DNA from: Brooklawnia sp937867175
GTDB taxonomy: Bacteria; Actinomycetota; Actinomycetes; Propionibacteriales; Propionibacteriaceae
Length of the DNA: 36,311 nt
Assembly (NCBI GenBank): GCA_036821905.1
Contig: DAISIR010000025.1
Span: 1 to 36,311, forward strand
Reading direction: 5' to 3'
Shown here: piece by piece, positions 1-7,436 of the stretch
How the letters are laid out: every line of letters begins with the position of its first letter
How positions within the stretch are numbered: the stretch's first letter is position 1
The notes under the pieces: generated by a model
The model's input: only the letters and a program-made list of their open reading frames with translations
Told to the model about the DNA's origin: nothing
The model's database searches: none
Program-made: the position numbers and the translations under genes

Positions 1-407
1 CCTCTAAAAGAACCGAACACCCGATCGTTTACACAGACAACTTGACAAGCTCCGGATTACCCCTGTGGGTCTGGGCCGATGACCCCGGTCCGCTCACCGC
101 CACCGTCACCGAACAAGGCATCAACATCGTGATGCAGGCCAACCGGGGCAGCGTCCAATTCGACTGGGGCGACGCCACGTCCAGCGTGTGCAACCAGATG
201 CGGCCACGCCCAGCAAACCTGGACCCGTTGACACCGTCACCTGATTGCGGCCACACCTACCTACACCGTGGCGACTACACGATCACCGCGACCGCAGGCT
301 GGGCAGTGACCTGGCAAGCCCTGGGACAATCAGGCACCCTGCCACTATCGACCCGTACCACCTCAGCCATACCGGTCCGCGAATTCCAATCCCTGGTCGT
401 CGGCTGA
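1..407 (+). CDS. C-terminal part of an exported PKD-like protein (5' partial)
   Basis: The reading frame is open from base 3 to the TGA at 405-407 without needing a start, so the gene begins upstream of the window and about 134 residues are visible. The middle holds a short PKD-like stretch: a FDWGD segment, two cysteines about 22 residues apart, then CGHTY and GDYTITATAGWAVTW, a pattern seen near the C-termini of small secreted actinobacterial proteins. No catalytic motif is visible. The missing N-terminus would be expected to carry a signal peptide, which is inference. It ends 11 bp before the converging end of the sugar kinase gene. Function is unknown; a cell-surface or secretion-associated role is the best guess. 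Confidence 0.6.
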   Translation, partial: SKRTEHPIVYTDNLTSSGLPLWVWADDPGPLTATVTEQGINIVMQANRGSVQFDWGDATSSVCNQMRPRPANLDPLTPSPDCGHTYLHRGDYTITATAGWAVTWQALGQSGTLPLSTRTTSAIPVREFQSLVVG

Positions 408-418
408 GGGGACCAACC

Positions 419-1390
419 TCAACCGAGCCGCCGGGCGCGCACCCCCCGCAGGTCATCCGACGACGGCTGGCCCAGCCCGCTCCCGGGAGTTGCGGCGGCC
501 GCCGAACCATGCGCGACCGCGTAGGCCACACGCTCCGCTGCCCCAAGGCCTCGTCGGGCGGCCAGCAGATAGCCGGCGACCGCTGCGTCCCCGGCGCCGA
601 CGGTGCTGCGCACCTGAATCCGCGGCGCCTCGGCGTACCAGGCCCCTTCGTTGGTCACTAGCACGGCCCCCGCGCCGCCGAGTGTCACCAGCACCTCTGC
701 CACTCCCTGCTCGTGCAGGCTGCGGGCGCCCGTCACCACTGCGTCCAACTCGCCCCGGTCGATGGCAGCCTGCAGATCGGAGGCGGCGACCCCAAGAGCC
801 TGCGCCAGTTCGTCCACATTGGGCTTCAGCAACCCGACGGGCGTCGACTCCAGCGCATTGATCACGGCTGAAAGCGCTTGTTCGGAGGCGTCCACCACCG
901 TCCGGCACCCGGTGGGACGCACGGCGTCGACCATCTGCACGTACCAGTCGTCAGGTGCCCCCGGCGGCAGAGAACCCGACAGCACTAGCCACTCCGCCTT
1001 GTACTGGCGGACGATATGCACCAGCCCGTCGGTGGCCAATGCCACCTCATCGGCGTCCAGCCGCGGCCCCGGCTCGTTGATCTTGGTCGTCGTGCCGTCC
1101 GGTTCGGTGAGGGTGATGTTGGTGCGCACCCGCAGCCCCGGGCGAACCAGCGTCACCAACGGCTCCACGCCGCCAGTCGCGATCCCCACGTTCAGGTAGG
1201 CCGGATCAGCGAACGCCACCACCGCGACCACCGGCTCGTCCGCGTCGCGCAACACGGTAGCGACGTTGATGCCCTTGCCGGCTGCCTGGTCGGTGACCTC
1301 TGTGGCCCGCTGGAACTGGCCGCGCCGCAGTTCGGCGTCCAGCTGCAGCGTGCGGTCGATGCTTGGATTGGCAGTCAAGGTGATGATCAC
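419..1390 (-). CDS. 1-phosphofructokinase-type PfkB sugar kinase
   Basis: A 323-aa ribokinase/PfkB-family kinase, close to the usual 310 aa. It opens with the 1-phosphofructokinase/tagatose-6-phosphate kinase N-terminus ITLTANPSIDRTL. It has the substrate-loop motif AGKGINVA near residues 37-44 and the anion-hole and catalytic-base motif TVGAGDAAVAGYL near 264-276, with Asp268 as the likely base. The expected reaction is ATP-dependent phosphorylation of a sugar phosphate such as fructose 1-phosphate in the cytoplasm. The GTG start at 1390 is preceded by GGGAGG eight bases upstream. It lies 62 bp downstream of dppF on the same strand and may be read from the dpp transcript. No PTS gene or fruR is adjacent, so the exact substrate is open (fructose 1-phosphate, fructose 6-phosphate or tagatose 6-phosphate). 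Confidence 0.85.
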   Translation of the reverse strand: MIITLTANPSIDRTLQLDAELRRGQFQRATEVTDQAAGKGINVATVLRDADEPVVAVVAFADPAYLNVGIATGGVEPLVTLVRPGLRVRTNITLTEPDGTTTKINEPGPRLDADEVALATDGLVHIVRQYKAEWLVLSGSLPPGAPDDWYVQMVDAVRPTGCRTVVDASEQALSAVINALESTPVGLLKPNVDELAQALGVAASDLQAAIDRGELDAVVTGARSLHEQGVAEVLVTLGGAGAVLVTNEGAWYAEAPRIQVRSTVGAGDAAVAGYLLAARRGLGAAERVAYAVAHGSAAAATPGSGLGQPSSDDLRGVRARRLG

Positions 1391-1452
1391 AGCTCAAGCC
1401 TCCCGCATCCGGGCAACCCGTGCCTGCGGCTTCCACAACGGGAGGGTTGCGG

Positions 1453-2490
1453 TCAGCCGGTGACGACCTCCACCATCTCCTCGGCGAAGTGGCAGGCCGT
1501 CGGGTGGGCGGCCACGTCCTCACCACGCATGATCAACGGCGGATGATCGGTGGAGCAGATCGGCTGCGCCTTCCAGCACCGGGTGTGGAACCGGCAGCCG
1601 GCCGGCGGGTTCGCCGGGCTTGGCACGTCGCCGCTCAGTACGATTCGCTGACGCCGGGCCTGCAGCACCGGATCGGGCACCGGGGCAGCCGACATCAGAG
1701 CCTGCGTGTACGGGTGCATCGGGTGGTTGTAGATCTGGTCCTTGTCGCCGGTCTCGACGAACTCACCCAGATACATCACCGCCACCCGGTGCGAGATGTG
1801 CCGCACCACCGCCAGGTCGTGGGCGATGAAGACGTAGGCCAACCCCAATTCGCGTTGCAGCCGCTCCAGCAGGTTCACCACCTGCGCCTGCACCGACACG
1901 TCCAGCGCCGAGACAGGCTCGTCGCAAACCAGCACCTTCGGGTTCAGCGCGACGCCCCGCGCGATCCCGATGCGCTGGCGCTGGCCGCCGGAGAACTGGT
2001 GCGGGTAGCGGTTGATGTGTTCCGGGTTCAGGCCCACCTGGTCGAGCAGTTCCTTGACGCGGTCCCGCTCGCGGCCCTTGAGGTCGAGTTCCTTCTTGTG
2101 GATCAGCAGCGGTTCGGCGACGATGTCACCTACCGTCATTCGCGGGTTCAGCGAGGTGTACGGATCCTGGAAGACGATCTGGACGTCGCGTCGCAGCCGT
2201 CGCATCTCCTCGCCCGCCTTGACGACGCGGCCCTCCATCTCGACGGTGCCCTCGGTGGGCGCCTCCAGTTGGACGAGCAGTCGGCCCAGCGTCGACTTTC
2301 CGCAACCGGACTCGCCGACGACACCCAAGGTCTCGCCTCGGCGCAACTCGAAGCTCACCCCGTCGACGGCTTTCACGTGGCCGACGGTGCGACGCATCAC
2401 GCCACGCCGGATAGGGTAGTACTTCTTCAGGTTCGTGGCCTTGAGGATGATCTCATCGCTGGAGCGGGCTGCCCGCTTCGGTTCACTCAT
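1453..2490 (-). CDS. dppF: Dipeptide/oligopeptide ABC transporter ATPase, DppF/OppF type
   Basis: A 345-aa ATPase. Walker A is GESGCGKST near residue 60, the ABC signature is FSGGQRQRIGIAR and Walker B is VLVCDEPVSALDVS. The C-terminal oligopeptide/dipeptide extension carries the cysteine motif CRFHTRCWKAQPIC, which in this subfamily can bind an Fe-S cluster. It should pair with DppD to power peptide import through DppBC at the membrane. The ATG at 2490 has AGGAGG six bases upstream and overlaps dppD by 8 bp, implying translational coupling. It is the last dpp gene. Peptide specificity cannot be read from the ATPase, so nickel or other cargo remains possible. Confidence 0.92.
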   Translation of the reverse strand: MSEPKRAARSSDEIILKATNLKKYYPIRRGVMRRTVGHVKAVDGVSFELRRGETLGVVGESGCGKSTLGRLLVQLEAPTEGTVEMEGRVVKAGEEMRRLRRDVQIVFQDPYTSLNPRMTVGDIVAEPLLIHKKELDLKGRERDRVKELLDQVGLNPEHINRYPHQFSGGQRQRIGIARGVALNPKVLVCDEPVSALDVSVQAQVVNLLERLQRELGLAYVFIAHDLAVVRHISHRVAVMYLGEFVETGDKDQIYNHPMHPYTQALMSAAPVPDPVLQARRQRIVLSGDVPSPANPPAGCRFHTRCWKAQPICSTDHPPLIMRGEDVAAHPTACHFAEEMVEVVTG

Positions 2491-3673
2491 CGATGCCCTC
2501 CTCGATCACAGCCGCGACCTCGGACGCAGCCCGGTTGGCCCGCGTCGCCGTCGGCACCTGCGTCGCCGCCGGCACCAACTTCCCCGCCGGCACCAACTTC
2601 CCCGCCAGCAGTTCATGGGTGAAATGGCAGGCGCTGCTGCGTCCACCGCCCAACTCGACCAACGGTGGCACGGGATCCACCCGGCAGATGTCCTGGGCGT
2701 ACCGACACCTGGGATTGAACGCGCAGCCAGCAGGGATGCGCGTCAGGTTGGGAGGTAGCCCGCCGATCGCCTTGAGCTCGCCGGCCACCTGGTCCAGCCG
2801 TGGAATCGACTCCAGCAGGCCCTCGGTGTAGGGGTGGGCCGGGTGGGCGTACAGGTCGTGAACCTCGGCCGCCTCCACGATCCGCCCGGCATACATCACG
2901 TTGATCCGGTCGGCGACGTCGGCCACCACACCCAGGTCGTGGGTGATCAGGATCAGCCCCATGCCGGTCTCGGCCTGCAGTTCGCCCAGCAGTTCCATGA
3001 TCTGGGCCTGCACGGTGACGTCCAGGGCCGTTGTTGGCTCGTCGGCGATCAGGATCTCGGGGTCCAATGCCAGCGCCATCGCAATCATGATCCGCTGACG
3101 CATGCCTCCGGAGAACTGGTGGGGGAAGTTACCCGCTCGCTGGGCCGCGGCCGGGATGTTGACCCGTTCCATCAGCCGGATCGCCTCGGCACGGGCGTCC
3201 GACTTGTTCAGGCCCTTGTGGACGCGGAACATCTCGGCGATCTGCCAGCCCACGGTGAAGACCGGGTTCAGCGCGCTGAGTGCGTCCTGGAAGATCATCG
3301 CGATCCGCTGGCCTCGAACCATGCGGCGCTGGTCTTCGGGCAGCTTCAGCAGATCCACGCCCCGGAAGAAGACCTGCCCGCCGGTCACGAAACCCGGGGG
3401 CGAGTCGAGGATGCCCATGATCGCCTGCGCGGTGACCGATTTGCCCGAGCCGGACTCGCCCAGGATCGCCAGTGACTCACCTTGATCGAGATGGAAACTG
3501 GCCCGGTTGATCGCTTTCGCGACCCCGTCGCGGGTACGGAACTCCACCGCCAGGTTCTGCACGTCGAGCAGGTGCCCGTCATTGGGAGACCAAACCTGCA
3601 TGCCGGTGGGTTCGGCGAGCGTGCCGACCCGGCCGATACCGTCGTCGCTCTTCTTGGCAGCCATCTGGGTCAC
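2483..3673 (-). CDS. dppD: Dipeptide/oligopeptide ABC transporter ATPase, DppD/OppD type
   Basis: A 396-aa ATPase with Walker A GESGSGKS near residue 72, signature FSGGMRQRIMIAMAL, Walker B ILIADEPTTALDVT and the C-terminal cysteine motif CAFNPRCRYAQDIC. It is longer than the usual 330 aa. An N-terminal stretch of about 35 residues precedes the ABC domain, and a low-complexity Ala/Thr/Val tail includes a tandem GKLVPA repeat encoded by two 18-bp units (2568-2603). The GTG at 3673 overlaps the dppC stop as GTGA; an ATG nine bases further in is an alternative start. It should form the ATPase heterodimer with DppF. Confidence 0.92.
   Translation of the reverse strand: MTQMAAKKSDDGIGRVGTLAEPTGMQVWSPNDGHLLDVQNLAVEFRTRDGVAKAINRASFHLDQGESLAILGESGSGKSVTAQAIMGILDSPPGFVTGGQVFFRGVDLLKLPEDQRRMVRGQRIAMIFQDALSALNPVFTVGWQIAEMFRVHKGLNKSDARAEAIRLMERVNIPAAAQRAGNFPHQFSGGMRQRIMIAMALALDPEILIADEPTTALDVTVQAQIMELLGELQAETGMGLILITHDLGVVADVADRINVMYAGRIVEAAEVHDLYAHPAHPYTEGLLESIPRLDQVAGELKAIGGLPPNLTRIPAGCAFNPRCRYAQDICRVDPVPPLVELGGGRSSACHFTHELLAGKLVPAGKLVPAATQVPTATRANRAASEVAAVIEEGIDE
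2568..2603. repeat. Two perfect tandem 18-bp units inside dppD
   Basis: The units occupy 2568-2585 and 2586-2603 and are identical (unit begins GCCGGCACC on the + strand). They encode GKLVPA twice in the C-terminal tail of DppD, outside the ABC domain. The 18-bp length keeps the frame, so copy number could vary by replication slippage without breaking the protein. Confidence 0.85.
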
Positions 3674-4653
3674 CGGCCCTTCGGGTCGAAGGCGTCCCGC
3701 ACAGCATCGCCGAGCATGATGAACGCCAAGACGGTCACTGACAAGAAGAGGCTGGGGAACAACAGCATGTGCGGAGCGGAGCGCAGCAGACCCAAGCCGG
3801 AGGCGTCCGAGATGGCGATGCCCCAGGAGATCGCGGGTGGCTGCAGACCGATGCCCAGGAACGACAGGGTCGCCTCGGTCGCGATGTAGGCGCCGAGGTC
3901 GATGGTGGCCACCACGATCACCGGGGCGAAAGCGTTGGGCAGGACGTGCTTGAAGATGATCTGCATCGGGCTCGCGCCCAAGGCGCGGGCGGCCTGGACG
4001 TAGTCGAGCGGTTTGATCTGCAGCACCGCAGAACGCATGATGCGCGCGATCCGTGGCCAGCCCAGGATCACCAGCACCAGCACCACCTTGCCGACGACGG
4101 CGAAGTAGGGCGTCCCCAGCTTGGAGGGGAACGTGGTCATGAACAGCACACCACCCAGCAGCAGCGGGATCACCCAGAAGATCTCACCGATGCGTGAGCT
4201 GACCGCGTCCACCCAGCCGCCGAAGAACCCGCCGACCAGCCCCATCGCCCCACCGATCAGCATCGTGCCGATCGTGGTCAGCAGACCGACCAGGATCGAC
4301 GAGCGAGCGCCGTAAATCGTGCGGGCGTAGATGTCATAGCCCTGCCCGTCGAAGCCGAACCAGGCCTGCGCCGAGGGTGGCTGCCGGGCCATGGCGAGAT
4401 TGGCGTAGCGGGGATCGGGTTGCGGGGAGAAGAAGGTGAACAGCTGGGGCACCACCGCCATCAGCAGCATGATCATGATCAGCGCGGCGGAGACCCAGAA
4501 CAGTGGACGCTTGCGCAGATCCTCCCAAGCGTCCCGGCCCAGGGACCGGGCGTCCTCCTTGGGTTCAGCGGAGGCCGGGGGACGCACCTCGGGCTGAGGC
4601 TCGGTTGCGACCAGTGCGCCCTCGGCGTTGCGGAGCAGGTTGGGGTCACTCAT
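3670..4653 (-). CDS. dppC: Dipeptide/oligopeptide ABC transporter permease, DppC/OppC type
   Basis: A 327-aa inner-membrane permease with an N-terminal cytoplasmic region of about 50 residues and the typical DppC helix spanning FWVSAALIMIMLLMAVVP. The binding-protein-dependent transport domain with five further helices contains the EAA loop ARALGASPMQIIFKHVLPN, which contacts the ATPases. The ATG at 4653 is preferred because GAGG lies seven bases upstream; a TTG 18 bases earlier lacks a good ribosome site. With this start it overlaps dppB by 8 bp. It should form the translocation channel with DppB. Confidence 0.92.
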   Translation of the reverse strand: MSDPNLLRNAEGALVATEPQPEVRPPASAEPKEDARSLGRDAWEDLRKRPLFWVSAALIMIMLLMAVVPQLFTFFSPQPDPRYANLAMARQPPSAQAWFGFDGQGYDIYARTIYGARSSILVGLLTTIGTMLIGGAMGLVGGFFGGWVDAVSSRIGEIFWVIPLLLGGVLFMTTFPSKLGTPYFAVVGKVVLVLVILGWPRIARIMRSAVLQIKPLDYVQAARALGASPMQIIFKHVLPNAFAPVIVVATIDLGAYIATEATLSFLGIGLQPPAISWGIAISDASGLGLLRSAPHMLLFPSLFLSVTVLAFIMLGDAVRDAFDPKGR

Positions 4654-5566
4654 GGCCGATCCTCGGGTCAAGTGCGCCGTAGAGCAGGTCGACGATCAGA
4701 TTCATCACCAGGAAGACGATCACCAAGAAGGTGATGGTGCCGACCACGGCGGTGCCGTCCTTGGTGCTGATCGCATGGAAGATATAGCCGCCGATGCCTT
4801 GGATGTTGAAGATGCGTTCGGTGACGATCGCCCCGCCCATCAGTGCCCCGAAGTCGGCGCCGATGAAGGTGACCACTGGGATCAGCGAGTTGCGGAAGGT
4901 GTGGACGCCGACCACGCGTCCGGTCGACAGGCCCTTGGCCCGTGCGGTGCGTACGTAGTCGGCCGACAGATTCTCGGCGAGCGAATTGCGGGTGAGGCGG
5001 GCGACATAGGCCATCGACATCGAACCCAGCACGAACCCGGGCAGCAGCAACTGGTTCCAGGTGCCCTGGGTCGCGGTGACCGGGAACCAGCCGAGTCGCA
5101 CGCCGAAGACCATCTGTGCCACCGAACCGAGCACGAACGACGGGATCGAGATGATCACCAAGGTGGTCACGAAGACCAAGGTGTCCCAGAACCCCCGTCT
5201 TCGAAGCCCGGCGAGCAGGCCCGCCGAGATGCCGATCACGGTTTCGAAGGCGATGGCGATCGCTGCCAGCCTGATCGTGGTTGGCCAGCGCACCCGCAGC
5301 TGCTCGGAGACACTGTCACCGTTGAAGCTGGTGCCCAGATCGCCCTGGACCACCTTGCCCATGTAGAGGGCGTATTGCACGGGCAGGGACTTGTCCAGGT
5401 TGTAGTCCTCGTGCAACTTGGCCACGAACGACTCGGGGCAGGGACGCTCACCGCAGCGTCCCAAGGCGGGGTCGCCCAATGAGAAGACCATCCAGTAGAT
5501 GAGGAACGTCGTGCCGAGGATAACCGGGATCATCTGCAGCAGGCGTCTCAAGACGTAGGTCCCCAT
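4646..5566 (-). CDS. dppB: Dipeptide/oligopeptide ABC transporter permease, DppB/OppB type
   Basis: A 306-aa permease beginning with the family N-terminus YVLRRLLQMIPVILGTTFLIY, a first helix, then a periplasmic-side region and five more helices. The EAA loop is ARAKGLSTGRVVGVHTFRNSL. The ATG at 5566 has GAAGGA eight bases upstream; the ATG at 5575 would sit directly on that site and is less likely. It is the second gene of the operon, 118 bp after the binding-protein gene, with a strong hairpin in the gap. It partners DppC. Confidence 0.92.
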   Translation of the reverse strand: MGTYVLRRLLQMIPVILGTTFLIYWMVFSLGDPALGRCGERPCPESFVAKLHEDYNLDKSLPVQYALYMGKVVQGDLGTSFNGDSVSEQLRVRWPTTIRLAAIAIAFETVIGISAGLLAGLRRRGFWDTLVFVTTLVIISIPSFVLGSVAQMVFGVRLGWFPVTATQGTWNQLLLPGFVLGSMSMAYVARLTRNSLAENLSADYVRTARAKGLSTGRVVGVHTFRNSLIPVVTFIGADFGALMGGAIVTERIFNIQGIGGYIFHAISTKDGTAVVGTITFLVIVFLVMNLIVDLLYGALDPRIGHE

Positions 5567-5620
5567 GGGCACCATCCTTCGTCATCAGCACTTCCGGGAG
5601 AACAGTATGCCAAACGACAC

Positions 5621-5654
5621 CTGACCGGCTACCGCAAAGCCGATAGCCGGTCAG
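5621..5654. promoter_or_regulatory. 11-bp inverted repeat between dppA and dppB
   Basis: CTGACCGGCTA at 5621-5631 pairs perfectly with TAGCCGGTCAG at 5644-5654 across a 12-nt loop. It lies between the binding-protein gene and dppB on the minus strand. No clear T-run follows on the minus strand, so it is more likely an mRNA-stabilising or partial-termination hairpin than a full terminator. Such elements commonly let the binding protein be made in excess of the membrane subunits; that role is inferred. Confidence 0.6.
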
Positions 5655-5684
5655 ATGGTGTTCATTCTGGGTCAGATGTGACGA

Positions 5685-7289
5685 TCAGCCCTTGAGCGAG
5701 ATCGCGGAGAAGTCGAGCACACCGAACGCGTTGATATGCACGTTCTCGACCTTGTCGGACCAGCCGACGACCGTCGACGGATACCACAGCGGCGCAGTCG
5801 GCAGGTCGGCGCCGAGCATCTTCTCGGCCTCCTGGTAGAGCGCGTTCGCCTCATCGTTGGTGGTTGCGCTGGCGGCTTCCTTCAACTTGGCGTCGAAGGC
5901 CGGGTTGGAGTACTGCGACCAGTTGGAGTCGGCGCCGGTCTTGTAGATCGGAGCAAGGAAGTTCTCGATCGACGGGTAGTCCATCTGCCATCCGGTGCGG
6001 AACAGGCCCTTGAGCTCGTTGTTGTCGATCTGCTTGTTGAAGGTGGCGAAGTCTGGGGTCAACACGACCAGGCACTCCAAGCCGATGCTGTTCTTGATCG
6101 AGTTGCAGACCGCCTCGGACCAGGCCTTGTGGGCGCCATCACCGTTGACCGTCAAGGTCAGGGTGCCGTCATAGCCGCCCGACTCGGCGTAGAGCTGCTT
6201 GGCCTTCTCGGCGTTGAAGTCGCAGGACTCACCGCAGGCGGTGTTGGTGGCGCCGGAGACGACGCTGGGCGCCCAGCCGTGGGCCGGCTTGTACAGGCCG
6301 TTGAAGATCTGGTCGATGACCAACTGACGATCGACCGACATCGAGATGGCCTGACGCAGCTTCAGGTTGTCCTTGAGCTGCTCGTCGGCCGGCGAGAAGA
6401 CCACACCGGCGAAGCGTCCGGTCTCACGGACCAGGTTGCGATCCTGGAGGTCGGACTTGAACTGCTCACCGACCAGGAAGTCGGACGGGATGTTGTTGGT
6501 GTAGTCGAGGTTGTTCGCGACGACGTCGTTGTAGGCGGCGGTGTCATCGGTGTAGACGCGGAAGGTGAGCGAATCGACCTGTGCCGGGTAGGCGCCCGCG
6601 TAGTCGGCGAACTTCACGAACTTGTACTCGCTGGTGCTGATCGACTCCAGGGCGAACGGGCCGGCGCCGACAGGAGCCTTCTCGAAAGCTGCCGGGTCGG
6701 CGAAGAAGGAGTCGGGCAGTGGGGCGAAGGTGGAGTAGCCAAGGCGAACCGGCAGGTTCGAGGTGGGCTCCGAAGTCTCGATGGTGAAGGTGTAGTCGTC
6801 GACGACCTTGAGGCCCTCCATCTCGGTGACGGTCGAGTCTTTCGCGCTGACCTCGGCGTAGCCCTTGACCGGCTCGAAGAAGCTGGAACCCTTCTGGCCG
6901 TTGGCGAAGGAAGCGGTGTAGTTCCACGCGTCCACGAAGTTGGAGGCCTTCACCTCGGTGCCGTCGTGGAACTTGTAGCCCTTCTTCAGCTTGACGGTGA
7001 AGTGGACGGCGTCGTCGGTGGTGATCGACTCGGCGATGTCCATCTCCGGGTCGGCGGTCTCGGTGTTGTAGTGCACCAGCTTGGCGGTCATGGCGTCCAC
7101 CATGTCGCCACCGCAGGTCTCGGAGGTGTTTCCGGGCACCAACGGTACATCGGGGGTGCAGCCGCGGATGACGATGCCACCCGAGCCGGAGTCGCTGCCT
7201 TGGGTGCTGGAGCCGCCACCGCAGGCGGCGAGGACGAGGCTCAAGGCTGCGGCAGAGGCCACAGTGATGACTCGAAGTTGTTTACGCAT
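5685..7289 (-). CDS. dppA: Peptide ABC transporter substrate-binding lipoprotein
   Basis: A 534-aa SBP_bac_5 family protein. The signal peptide begins MRKQLRVITVASAAALSLV and ends in the lipobox LAAC, so Cys23 is the likely lipidated residue, followed by a Gly/Ser-rich linker. The mature protein shows the family pattern of an N-terminal DMVDAMTAKLVHYN region, KKGYKFHDGTEVKASNFVDAW, and a C-terminal NPAFDAKLKEA segment. It should capture peptides outside the cell for DppBCDF. The ATG at 7289 has AAGGAA about six bases upstream. The 147-bp gap towards the helicase gene contains a possible -10 (GATAAT, 7349-7354, minus) but no convincing -35. Confidence 0.92.
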   Translation of the reverse strand: MRKQLRVITVASAAALSLVLAACGGGSSTQGSDSGSGGIVIRGCTPDVPLVPGNTSETCGGDMVDAMTAKLVHYNTETADPEMDIAESITTDDAVHFTVKLKKGYKFHDGTEVKASNFVDAWNYTASFANGQKGSSFFEPVKGYAEVSAKDSTVTEMEGLKVVDDYTFTIETSEPTSNLPVRLGYSTFAPLPDSFFADPAAFEKAPVGAGPFALESISTSEYKFVKFADYAGAYPAQVDSLTFRVYTDDTAAYNDVVANNLDYTNNIPSDFLVGEQFKSDLQDRNLVRETGRFAGVVFSPADEQLKDNLKLRQAISMSVDRQLVIDQIFNGLYKPAHGWAPSVVSGATNTACGESCDFNAEKAKQLYAESGGYDGTLTLTVNGDGAHKAWSEAVCNSIKNSIGLECLVVLTPDFATFNKQIDNNELKGLFRTGWQMDYPSIENFLAPIYKTGADSNWSQYSNPAFDAKLKEAASATTNDEANALYQEAEKMLGADLPTAPLWYPSTVVGWSDKVENVHINAFGVLDFSAISLKG

Positions 7290-7436
7290 TGGGATTTCCT
7301 TGTCCTTGGTCTTTTGCGGCCACTTAGCCGATCTTTACCATTAACTGCATTATCGCCAGCCTTCTGCGCCGAACGTGAGGCGACCCCCCAACTTGTGATC
7401 CAATCGTGTCTCCAAACCGTCCGCGAGCCCGCGACC

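Noticed and set aside
419..1390. Assignment as part of a fructose PTS operon
   Set aside because: No PTS component or fruR-like regulator is adjacent; the gene follows the peptide transporter genes.
7290..7436. Riboswitch or structured leader upstream of dppA
   Set aside because: The 147 bp show no recognisable riboswitch core or strong stem; only a lone -10-like GATAAT.
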